From positions 319,171 to 383,170 of the forward strand of contig JAYKAV010002951.1 in the NCBI GenBank assembly GCA_035582835.1: 64,000 nt of DNA, in the 5' to 3' direction. The DNA is from Phoebastria nigripes (Eukaryota > Chordata > Aves > Procellariiformes > Diomedeidae). Shown in pieces: positions 12,801 through 53,195 of this stretch. The position numbers and the translations under genes were made by a program. The first letter of the stretch is position 1; every line of letters begins with the position of its first letter. The notes below the pieces were generated by a model. It saw only the letters and a list, made by a program, of their open reading frames with translations, had not been told where the DNA came from and ran no database searches.

Positions 12801-14110
12801 ACCTGTTTTCTTTGAGAAGCCTTTTATGGGGCTACTCAGTTCACGCAAGATAGTAAATTAAGAAAAAGTCACAAACATCCCAAAAGTATTTTACTCTGTG
12901 TATTTGTGGGCACTATAATGTTATCTGAATATACTGGGTAAGCCTTAAACATTTTCATGATGTGAATAGCATTAATCCGTTTGTGTAACATATAGTTTAG
13001 TTAATGGTAAGGAATTTGTTCTTCTTAGTGTTGTGATGCTCTGAGACTTTCCACCACAGTGGTGGTGATAAATTTCCAAGACACCAGAGTGATTTGGAGG
13101 CAGCGATGCAGTTATTTGTAGCCCAGTGAACTGTGTCTATTACTTTTTAACATACTTTTGTGAGAAAATCTGATCTTGGATAAGAGTAGAGGAGTATGAG
13201 CAGTCGATTTCTAGCCAGTATGTTCTGTTGCAAAATTGGCAACACTAAAATATTTCGCAAGGTGTCACTGTAGCATCTGTCCACAAGTTTCAGCTGTTGT
13301 GACCCTTCCTCAATTTAAAATGGGTATGTTTGTTTCACCATAGTTGTTGTTGTTTTGTTTTTTTTTTTTCTTGAAATCATGAACAGGTCCTAAGAAAGCA
13401 TCATGACTTTCAAGGCAGATTTGTTTGATGTATTAGCAAAGTCATTCTTCAGTTAGGTCGAGAAATGAGCTGTCAGAGGGAGTGCTTTGGCTGCTGCTGA
13501 GGCAATAACAGATACAGGAAATGGAGAAGTTCTGTAAAACTTGAATTAGGTGAAGAAAGAGATCTTGTTGAGGAAAGTAGATGCTTTTCTGTTTGAGGCC
13601 AATTACAGTCTTATCTTTTTTGTGTACTTGAAGTGGAGTGGGTTTATGAAGGGTTAGCCATTAGAGGCTCTTGATACCATTTGGAAAGGAGAGGTTCATT
13701 CAAAGCAGGAAACGTGCATTTAAGTGCCTTGAAACTCTCTAAATATGCTTATCTCTCCCTATCAACTGTAAAGGAAGTGTAGGGAGATTAGCTTTCCTAG
13801 ACTGTAAGTGTTAAGATATTTATCTCAGAAGCATAATTTTGCTATAAACTCATCTTGAACTAAATTATCTGCTACTTTGCATTTTTATGAGAATAATCCT
13901 TAAAAAATGTGTCCTTGCATTCTCAAACCTTCCAACACCTTTTAAGTTTTTCGAGTCAAGATGATTGTTCATCAAGCTGATAAATGTTGTATGAATGTGT
14001 CAAATTACAGTTTATAGAACAGCAGGAACTAAAGATTTAATCTGAGTAGGATGAAGTTTTACTTTTGTCACTGTGCATGTTGATCCTTCAGTTCATTCTG
14101 AAGTCTGTTT

Positions 14111-14126
14111 CTCGAAGTACTTCGAG
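14111..14126. repeat. Perfect 16-bp palindrome
   Basis: CTCGAAGTACTTCGAG is its own reverse complement. It overlaps by two bases the outer edge of the left arm of the inverted repeat that starts at 14125. No equivalent lies outside the right arm. Confidence 0.9.
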
Positions 14127-14240
14127 AGATGAGCTGCATTTATGGGGCTAGAACTGACAGCACTGCTTTTTGAGGTTTTATCCTCCCTGTAACTGGGAGG
14201 GTACCATCCATAATTAGAAGTTGTGTTTTGTGCAAGTCTG
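14125..14240 (+). repeat. Left arm of a 116-bp inverted repeat
   Basis: This arm aligns without gaps to the reverse complement of 14832-14947, with about 13 mismatches in 116. It begins AGAGATGAGCTGCATTT and contains a hairpin, CCTCCC (14182-14187) with GGGAGG (14195-14200) around a seven-base loop. Inside the arm the sequence runs into a G/T-rich tract. I do not recognise the family. Confidence 0.85.
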
Positions 14241-14340
14241 GGTTTTGGTGTTTTTTTGTTGTTGTGTTTGTTGTGTTGTTGTTTTGGTTTTTTTGTTGGT
14301 TTTTTTTGTTTGTTTGTTTGTTTGTTTTTTTTTTTAATTG
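14241..14340. repeat. T/G-rich simple tract (GTTT/GTT units)
   Basis: Irregular GTT and GTTT units ending in (TTTG)n and a T run follow directly on the inner edge of the left inverted-repeat arm. The inner flank of the right arm is also T-rich when read in the same direction, so a T-rich tail could be part of the repeated unit. Confidence 0.7.
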
Positions 14341-14831
14341 AACTCTGGAAAGAGTACAGCTAGTAACCATTCTTTTCAGAAAATAAACAAATACCAAATT
14401 GTGTCTGTAGCTGTACAGATGAGGTAAGTCTGTGTGGTCTTGTGTGCTAAATTAGATATAGATACCTGATACATCTGTAACAGTAATAAAGGTACTGATG
14501 CTTCAGCCATCCCACACTTGCTGTCTGCAGTCTTTCTGATATTCTGCACTGAACAGTGTATCTGTAGGTTGTGTACAGAAGCAAGATGGCTTCTGCATAC
14601 ACTGCATTTTTTATACACACAAGGATTGCATTATCCCTCTTTAACATAAGTGCAATACAAAATTAGATAATTATACATTGTGATTTAATAATTCTTCTGA
14701 ATTGTCTATTGCTAAGACTGCCCAATCTTGCAGCTGCAACTTTTTTTCCAATTTCCTAAATGATTGTCTTTATGTCAAAATGCATTCAATGAAAAAAACA
14801 TTATTGAATAAACATAATAAAACACAATATT

Positions 14832-14947
14832 TAGACTTACATAAAATACAACTTCTAATTATGGGTGGTGCCCTCCCGGTTGCAGGGAGGATAAAAGCTC
14901 AAAAAGCAGTCCTGTCAGTTTTAGCACCACAAATGCAGCTCATCTCT
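14832..14947 (-). repeat. Right arm of the 116-bp inverted repeat
   Basis: Reverse-complement partner of 14125-14240, about 89% identical over its whole length with no gap. The CCTCCC/GGGAGG hairpin stem is intact here (14872-14877 and 14885-14890), while two loop bases differ. About 590 bases separate the arms. Confidence 0.85.
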
Positions 14948-15938
14948 TAAAAAAACAATTATTAAACACAATAAAAGATAATATTAAATGGGGAGGGGGA
15001 ATAACAATAAATTATTATATGTATTTAAAATATTTAACTGTATTTAAATACATTTTGTTGTATTGTGACTGTTTTCAAACATGATTCAGGTCATTTGCTT
15101 AAGCTGTAACTTGTGTATCTCATCTTGCCTACCTGATCATTGCTGGTCTGTAGGGGGTTGTGCTAAGAATCATGTTCATTGATGTTTTCTGCTAAATAGG
15201 AATATGGATCTCAAAATATTTTATTCTAATCCATCAACTGAGTTTCCTGTTAGTTAATTGAGACTTTAAAGCAAATAATTAAAATGTCATGTGATATTTA
15301 ACCAAATAGTTGGAAAAACCTAAGTAGGGTAATTGCTGTAGTTAGTTCTGTTAACTGATCTGTAATCATTTCGAGAAGCCATATTTTGCTTGACAGTAAT
15401 AATAATCCTTGAAATCAAGGCATTTACTGTGTTTTTGCTTTTAATTGCAATAAATTTTGGTAGAAACCAAGTGAATTATTACGTTATTTTACTCTCAATT
15501 GATGTGGAGGTAAATAATCGGCAGCTCTTTGACTCTTTCCTTTATCCTTCTCAGTTATTTATACAATATTTACAATCCACTAGAATCTTCTTGTTTTCTA
15601 GGTATTTCCAAATATTTGCAAGAATGGTCCAGAAAACTGAACCACTAATTTTGTGAAGAGTTTTAGACTCTTCCCTGGATCTTTAATTTAAAATGTTTGA
15701 TCTGAAGTATATTACAAATAGTGCATTGTATCTCTTTGTTGTTGTGGATGGTAAAATTTCTATTCTGGTAACACTGTGCTGTGGTTTGAATACATCCTTT
15801 TGATTTTTTTCAAAACCAGAACAAAAAATGGATGCTGGCTACTTTTTCCTGGGTTTTATCACCACTTGTTATTTCACCATCTAAATTCAGTAAAACACAT
15901 GTATCTGAGTTTGGGGTTTTTTTTCCTTGGCATGTTTT

Positions 15939-15942
<4 letters not shown>

Positions 15943-15969
<27 letters not shown>
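15943..15969. repeat. Poly-A run (about 27)
   Basis: A homopolymer in intron 1. No retrocopy sequence is recognisable upstream of it, so I treat it as a simple repeat. Confidence 0.85.
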
Positions 15970-18900
15970 GTGTTAACTTTGAATGAGTTGGGTGCTATTG
16001 TTTCATGAAGCCCATTATGCTGATAGTGGTAGTCAGCTCATGGTATTATGTGTTTAAAGTTGCTTGGTCTCTGTACAATAGGTTAAAATAGCTTGGGGTT
16101 CTGAGTAAACTGGTTTAATTACAAGAGAGTGAGAAATTGAGGGCAAAGTTCAGAAGTATACTGACTAAGCTACATACAATCAGAACAAGACTTAAAATAT
16201 TTTGAAAAATAAACCCAAGTACTTTTGCAGGAAATAAAGCAGAAATACTCTTTCTGGAAAGGAGTATTTGACGTGTTTATGTTCCTTACTCTGTCAAACA
16301 GTCATTCTAGTGGTAGAAGGGTTTAGCTCAGCTGTTCAGGATAGAATTGTTGAATGATGGTAACTATGGAAAAGCAAGCAGTAAGGGGAAAAATAGAGGG
16401 GAATACAGTTTCTGTCTGATGCTGTCTGAGTCCAGGACAGGTAGTCAGTCCTGAATTACTGCCTTGGTTGTGAGAGTTGCTGCTCTAGATTGTCTCTCTT
16501 TTCCTTGCTCTGGGGCATCAGCTGGCAGAGCTTGATTGGTTCTGCTGTTATGCCAATCTTTCCTAGCACAGCAGAAATAGGTGGACCCTCTCAGTGTATC
16601 CTGTCCAGTGCAATTAATCTCACTATTTATCGCTATTGGGATAAATTAAGGGGGGAAGAAAATGCTTCAGAATAGAAGAGGGCACATGACAGAAGAACAA
16701 CTAAGGAGGAGAATATTACTGCTCTGTGGCTCATGCCCTTACTGGCATGCTGCTGACAAGCAAGATCCCTCCCTGCTGGCTTTCAGACCTTGAGGTGTGC
16801 AAAAAAGGCTGGAATCAAAACGTTTTTACAGCTTTCCTCTAAGAAACTTTCATCCATTCATTCTCCTCCAATACCTTTTCATTTTAAAAGATCCCATAGA
16901 ACTGTGACAGGAAGAATATTTCTGTTATTTTATTCACCAGTTAACATTTCAAATTTGACCCACTGAGCTCTATTTCTTTTTTTTCTTCTTTGTTTTCCAA
17001 ATGTTACCTTAATTTATCAACGTGTCATTGGCTTTTGATTTGGATTGATTTCATCTTTCTCTCCCTTTTCTACTTTCCCTGTGAACACCTTTTTTTATGT
17101 ATTATTACAATATCTTAAAGATTTGAATTTTTCTAAAACTGAACTCACATCTGATGTGTTATTGTTAGACTCCAATTATTAACAGACCTTTCTGTTACCA
17201 GCTTAAATATTTTTCTTGTTACTGCTCTTTGCTTCTCTTTTTTTCTGTCCTTCATCATTTTGTGTTACTGCTGCTGCTTTCATATTCTTTGAAAAGGGTG
17301 GCTTTTTGTCCAGTGTTCATTTGTGTGTATGTCCATATAAAATCCTCTCCTTTACACTCGTTTCTATGGAGTATTTTAGGTATCCACTAATGTCTTGTAA
17401 CAATACTGAATTTTCTTCTATGCTTGCCACACTATGTAAGTTCCTGTCATTTACGCCAACAATTGCTGTGAGCTATGAAAAATTCTTCTATAGAAGTTCA
17501 GGTTTAGGTATTACTGTTTGCTGTCATGTTCACAGACACTATTTTTATTTGATTTTAAATAAAAAAATATGATGAGCAGTGCTGCACATTATTTTGGTTA
17601 AAGGTTAAGTAGGTGTATTTGACTAGGTCATTACTTGAGGTTTTGTCAGCCTTGCTTACTGTGATTTATAAGAGGTTGGTTGTGTGAGACCAAGCATTTG
17701 GTTGTTTACAAGTAACATTTTGGGGGTAAAACCATTTTGTCTCACTCATTCTTCTTGCTATGAAATAAATTTTTATAGTCTTACTTTATATTCTGATTAT
17801 GTATTCTACAGTCTGAAAAATTACCTGTGAACACTCACTCTTCATGTTTACCTGGCTCTCTGTATCACCTTATTTTTTATACACAAGTATGTCTCTGAAT
17901 AGCAATGCTAGCAAATTTTGATTTCTTGTCATTTTGGTTTAACTTGGTTATGCCTAATATAGTATAATCTCCAATTTAACCTTTACCTGTGATTGGAATC
18001 ATTATAGTGCATCTTTCTTCTTTTGAGTTCACACTGTGTCATTTTGCTTTGGTGCAAGAATGGGGAACTATGTATCCTTGGACTGATTTATTTTAGTGAA
18101 AATTTGTAGGAAATGGATATCTGTGAGATTCCTGCCCCACTATTGGAACAGGTTTGGACTCCAGAGGTGTAAGGCACCTTTCTATGTAGGTAAAGTGTTA
18201 CTGTATAAGTCTGAATTCCTTACAAAATCAGGCTAAGATAGATTGCTTGCTTCACTGTATTTTTTTTCTTGATTTTTAACATATGAGGCAGCATGAAAGC
18301 TGGCTTGTGTTCTTAAGTGCTTATATACTGCCTTTACTGTTCTCATATGATTAGTTTATGGCTCTCATTGTAGCCATAGCTAATTTTACTCTTTAAAAAT
18401 TGTACTTCTGTTATGAAGTTGGATGCTGTAGAAACCATTTCATTTCTGCACACTATATATCTCCATATATATACACACAGAACTAAAACACCCTTTCTAG
18501 CTCACTTAATAAATATTCACCTCATATAGCATCTGCTTGCTTTCTTCCTCTGCTGTGTGAGGGTAAAACTTTTTTTTTTTTCTAGCCTACAAGTTTTTGA
18601 ATGTGACCAAGTCAGTCATGAGAGACGACGTAATATGTATGCTGGTGTTTGTGTACTTTTATCTCTCAGTAACCAAGAGGCAGCTTAACCCTGTTGCGTT
18701 TATTATAGGAGAAGTGTATGCATATGGACAATTAGCACAGAGTATTTGAACAGCTAGATTATTGTCCGCATGACTTATTTGCCCTCAGGCTTTGTTTTGT
18801 TTGCTGTGAGAAAGTTAAAAACAATTTCCAAGAATAACCTGGATATTTTCTTCCTTCAGCAGCTTTCTCAGATTCTGAAAGACTTCCAGGCTCTGTGGAA

Positions 18901-19209
18901 GGTGGCTGATGGGAAGTGAATCATGAATATGAATCAGCATCTCTCCACCCTTATATCCAAAATGCTGTTGCTAGGATATTCTTGTTTGCTACTCTTATCA
19001 CATCATCACCTTTTTGAAATTCACTCTCTGTCATTCTTCTTTAATTACATTCATATTCAAGCTGCTTGTGCTTCTCTGCGAGACCTTGACATAATCTTAT
19101 TCTACCTTTGCATCTGCTCTTGTGTTTTGCTGCCTTTGCTTCTCCTGAATCTTTCTTCGAGTTCCAGTTTTCTGTTTCACTTCCTTTTTGTCCTGGATTG
19201 TCATCTACC

Positions 19210-19212
<3 letters not shown>

Positions 19213-19245
<33 letters not shown>
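19213..19245. repeat. (TG)n microsatellite
   Basis: About 16 uninterrupted TG units in intron 1, probably length-polymorphic. Confidence 0.95.
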
Positions 19246-19248
<3 letters not shown>

Positions 19249-21743
19249 GCTAATGCTACTTTGTAACCATGGATTAGGGTATGCTTTTTTCCCTTTCTAC
19301 TGAATATATTTTTTTTTGTTTGTTTAAAAAATGTTGATTTTTTTTGTCAGCTTGTTTTTACTCTCTACCCACCACCACCCTGTTGTTATAGTCCATTGCG
19401 AAAATGAGCAGTTAAAAACAGAAGTGTTTTCTCAATTCACAAAGGTGAAGTGTTCATAAAGTTTGATCTGGGTCACCTGTTTAATTGAAATTTTAATGTT
19501 GTTAGCTTATTTTTGAAGTGACACTAAATGCTAACAAAAAGATTGTTAAGATGTTTAGTTGGTGATTAATTATACTTTATATTTAAACAGAAAGAATTTT
19601 GGTTAGAAGGGATGATACGGTGAGAAGTCCCTAAGTTATTCAGAGAAATTTTAATTTTTCTAGGTGTGTTTGGTTTTTTTTTTTTTTTTTTTCTTCTAAG
19701 GAATAAGAAGGAAGTGGAAGGGAAAAGAATTGGATGCTCGCTCATTAGCTTACGTTCTTCTAACGAGAGATGCCACAGATTAATACTGAAGAATGAATTC
19801 TTGTAGCTGGAGGAACTTGCAGAAGATGTTTCCTAAGATGTTTCTTCTTCTTTAGCTTGCCTGCCCTATATGAGCCCTGTAGCTCAAGTATCTTGAGCTT
19901 CCCAGTTTGGTTATTTCAGCTAGGTTGAGAAAGAACATCTGGGGTATTTTTGTTTGGAGATATAACTTGTTCTTGTTTTCTTGAAGTGTGGCAGAAGATT
20001 TAAAATCCCTCACAGACTTTTGTATTTCTTTGAAATGCTTACAATGAAGTATTACAAAAGTACTTCATCCAAAGTCATGAAACACATTTTTATGTTTAAT
20101 GTATTAAGACAGCTAATTAAATCAGACATTTTATGAAAATGACACTAGCTCTAATTTTAAGACAGTTGGATCAAATACAGAATTAAAAAAATGTTTTATA
20201 AGCACTTTAGTGAATAATTCTTTGGAAGATCCGCCAAGACTACTGGTGATACAAAAAACATAGCATAGGAAATAATTGAATATATGTTCTGGTTTGCTTT
20301 TTTGACTCTTAGGAGATGCAAAAGACGCAAAGAATCAGACATGGGGAAAAAAGTTAGCTGTGTTATTTAAGGCTATAAAGGTAATCCCAGTTCACTAAGT
20401 AAACCAGATCTCCTGGCATCTTGTGTGAGAGCAAGGCCCAAAGATTCTGTCCTTACTTTGAGTGATCTTGGCTACTATCATTCGGCCCCTGTTCTCCTCT
20501 CTGAAGATTAGTTCAAATCCCTTGCTTTTGTATCTTCAGTTTTCCTTTTCTGTTATGGAGCAACAGAAGCTTTTTCTTTTTTAATTTTTTTGAAACAGAT
20601 TTTTTTGTCTCCCTCTGTGGTGGCATCAAGAGGCTGGAGACCATGTTAGTAGTAAAAGTTGGGGTTGTGCCTTGAGACTGCGGGCAGCCCAGGCCAGATA
20701 TACTTCTCACACTCTTGCAGGCTTTAATACTTCACAAAGCATTAGACGGGAGTTTCTTTCCCACAACACTTGGAAGCTGTTTCAGGTACTGTTTTGAGGC
20801 TGTCCATAGACTTGGGAGTATGTAACTCTGAATACACTTGAATCATATTTTCAGCTTTATTTTAGTTCTAATGTGCTCTCTTGTGTGCTCTCTCAGCTGA
20901 ACTGATTTCTGGTCGCAGAGTGGGACCTCTGGATCTTCTTTAAAAGCCTGATCTCTTCTTGGTTATTATGGAGCTTGAAATAGACAATAGTAGATGAGTC
21001 ATCTGATATGTAGGTAAAAGGCAGTATACAGCAGAGAGCTTCATATGGCTCTCAAGTCCAAATTTCTTTCTGAGAAATATGCCAGAAGTACTTGAAGCTT
21101 TCTAGTTCCACTGGTGAAATGAATGCTGCTCAAAAAGGCTGTTTTCATGAAATGAGGATGTAAGAGACACGATTCCAGAAACTCTTAGATCCCTGACTGA
21201 AGATGTTCAGAAATCCTTTGGAAAATTGTAATTAATTTGTTGTTAGCTAGAAAATTGGCAGAATATATCAAGCAAGGAAGCTTGACTGGCTGGTGCTGAA
21301 AGAGCTGGCCCACCTCCCCTCTGTTCTCAGCCATGTGCTCCCACAGGTGGCCCTGTGCTGGCATCAGGGGTCATTTGACACTGGTGAGGCACTAAACCAT
21401 GAGAAAACAAATTCTGTTTAAAAAAGAAAAAAAATGAGTCATATTCTGTTGGTGTAGCTCCTTGAATGGACTTGCAGGGAAATCATCTGTTTTATCAGAG
21501 TAGGGTAGATCTTTCAGCTCTCAGTCAGAAGGATGGATGGTCCACTGCAGCCAGGAAAAGGGAGGAGGGAATAGCCTCTCCCTAGTTGGTCGCCGTGACT
21601 GCTTAAGAAATTAGAGAGTTTTCTTCTCTGATCTTGCATTAAAAATTCTAAATTCTTCCTGTGGTAGCCTGTATTACAACAAATCTCATTGTCTATTTAG
21701 GGATATGTCTAGTTTTTTGCTGTTAAGATCCATAGTAGCATCT

Positions 21744-22315
21744 TGTCGTGGTTTAACCCTGGTGAGCACCTAAACACCACGCAGCTGCTCGCTCACCCCC
21801 CCCACTCCGGTGGGATGGGGGAGAGAATCGGGAGGGCACGAGTAGGAAAACTCGCGGGTTGAGATTAAAACAGTTTAATAATTGAAATAAAACAAAGTAG
21901 AACAGTAATAATAGCAGTGATAACAACAACAACAATAGAATATACAAAGCAGGTGATGTACAATGCAATTGCTCACCACCTGCTGAACGGACGCGTGCCC
22001 GAAATGAGAGCCTGTCCCGGGACCCAGAGCCCCCCCTTCCCCACTTAGTTTTTATACTGAGCATGACGTTACATGGTATGGAATACCCCATTGGCCAGCT
22101 GGGTCAACCACCCCGGCTATGCTCCCCCCGCCAGCTTCCCATGCACCTGGCAGGGCATGGGAGGCCGAAAAGTGCCCGGTGCAAGCACCGCCCAGCAGCA
22201 CACAAAACATCAATGGGCCATCAACGCTCCTATTATACCAAACGCAAAACACAGCACACCCCCTCCCAGCTACTGGGAAGAAAGTTAACTCTGTCCCAGC
22301 CGGAACCAGGAGACA
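21744..22315 (-). mobile_element. Solo LTR of an endogenous retrovirus, antisense
   Basis: A 572-base block with TG...CA ends. On the minus strand it starts TGTCTCCTGGTTCCGG and ends GGTTTAACC-complement...GACA. The minus strand shows a TGACGT motif and a TATAAAAA box (near 22050-22057), then an ATTAAA-type polyadenylation signal before CTGTTTTAATCTCAACCC, the layout of U3-R-U5. CATCTT occurs at both borders (21739-21744 and 22314-22319), compatible with a target-site duplication although it overlaps the TG/CA ends. There is no internal viral gene, so the provirus was lost by LTR recombination. It is related to the LTR at 39.6 kb. Confidence 0.85.
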
Positions 22316-23073
22316 TCTTCATAGAAAGATTATTTTAATTGGTCCTTAATTACTGGGTTTTTTTTCAATTGATTGATGTTTGAGATACTGTGATAGATAG
22401 GGTTTGTTCATAAACATGCCCCCTATGTTTCTGCTTTTCTGGATAACTTGTGTATTGTATATTAAAAGTTAATAACTGCTGTCTTCCAGAGGCATTTGCT
22501 TTCAGGGGTGTTGGGGTATCTGTGTAATGCTCTTGAATTATGATGAAAAAAAACTTATAAATTGAAGTTTTGTAGTTTATATAATCAGTAGGCATTGATG
22601 CTCTTGATTTGTGCTGTGAGTTTCATATATACTTATATATATGAACTATATATATGTAGTTCTGAACACAGAACTTTGAACACCAGATACAGGAACCTGC
22701 AGAAAAAGAATCGGTTCTTAATAATCTGGAGCAGAGGGTATCCCATGTAGCAGAGTGTTATGGCTAATTAAGCTACTAATCATCATTTGGGAGTGTAGAT
22801 AGAGACTAAAATCAGCTTAAGTCTAGAAGACTATTTAGTTCGGGCTTTGTGTCTTCTGAAAGTCTATATATGTTGCTCAGAGCCCAGTGAGGCTTTGGGG
22901 ACAATATCTGTTTTCTCCACATGTCATATCTACATATGCAATCTTATTTGTAGTTTATATGCATATTTGATATGTAGAATGTTAGAAAAACTGCCCATAA
23001 ACAATGAAGAGTTGACTGTTTTACATGGCTTTGACAACTTCAATAATTGTGTATTTTTGGTTTTTCATTTTAG

Positions 23074-23139
23074 GAAATAAAATAATGCTAATGAAGCAAC
23101 TATTTCCCTGAAGTTCAAGTTTTCAGGCTTACTGCCATT
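23074..23139 (+). other. MAP3K2: MAP3K2 exon 2, 5' untranslated part
   Basis: The acceptor TTTTCATTTTAG ends at 23073. This short exon runs to a strong donor (TGG|GTAAGT at 23143/23144) and carries 66 untranslated bases and then ATGG. It includes a short upstream ORF (23085-23111). No transcript is available to confirm the acceptor. Confidence 0.8.
23085..23111 (+). promoter_or_regulatory. Upstream ORF of eight codons before the MAP3K2 start
   Basis: ATG CTA ATG AAG CAA CTA TTT is followed by CCC TGA, 28 bases before the main ATG. Its own context is moderate (A at -3, C at +4), whereas the main ATG has A at -3 and G at +4. Such a uORF can reduce initiation downstream. The effect here is inferred. 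Confidence 0.6.
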
Positions 23140-52895
<29,756 letters not shown>

Positions 52896-53138
52896 CAGCC
52901 TGCCTCAACTCAGCTTGCATCTACTGCATTTATTTCCTATTTGACTGCACTTTTATTTTTATTTTTTACAAAAAAAGGAGAAAAAAGACAAGAGAGAATA
53001 TTCTCTTGAATCTTTGTTTCACTTAGATTGTAAACAATCTAAATTTTGTATCTAAAATGAGAATCTTCTCTCCCCTGCTCCCACCAGGACTAGAACTTTT
53101 TGTTTCTATAATGTACTGATGTGGTTCATGTAGATAAA

Positions 53139-53146
53139 GCACTTTA
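53139..53146 (+). promoter_or_regulatory. miR-17/20/93 family seed match in the MAP3K2 3'UTR
   Basis: GCACTTTA is an 8-mer match to the AAAGUGC seed plus the terminal A, about 245 bases past the stop codon. Targeting is inferred from the seed only. Confidence 0.45.
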
Positions 53147-53174
53147 GTACATATTTGTTCCTTATTTAAAGGGG

Positions 53175-53195
53175 AAAAAAAAAAAAAAAAAAAAA
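53175..53195. repeat. Poly-A run (21) in the MAP3K2 3'UTR
   Basis: An internal homopolymer about 280 bases past the stop. It could prime oligo-dT and create false 3' ends in cDNA libraries. Confidence 0.9.

Larger units (their letters stand above)
2928..23073 (+). other. MAP3K2: MAP3K2 intron 1 (about 20 kb)
   Basis: This long AT-rich intron separates the CpG-rich first exon from the exon that carries the start codon; its left edge assumes the donor at 2928. It holds old antisense CR1 pieces (6490-6935 and 9185-9850), a C39 run (9145-9183), an inverted repeat (14125-14240 / 14832-14947), an A27 run (15943-15969), a TG microsatellite (19213-19245) and an antisense solo LTR (21744-22315). The rest is AT-rich with frequent T tracts. 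I see no further coding exon; an extra untranslated exon cannot be excluded. Confidence 0.75.

Noticed and set aside
14140..14950. Similar peptides encoded by the two inverted-repeat arms as a conserved small protein
   Set aside because: Several of the differences between arms change amino acids and none looks codon-biased, so the likeness is explained by the DNA repeat.
21753..22349. Open frames inside the intron 1 LTR as viral genes
   Set aside because: They lie within LTR sequence on both strands; there is no internal proviral region.
22625..22660. Run of TATATA repeats as a promoter or origin
   Set aside because: A short AT microsatellite with no other promoter signal nearby.
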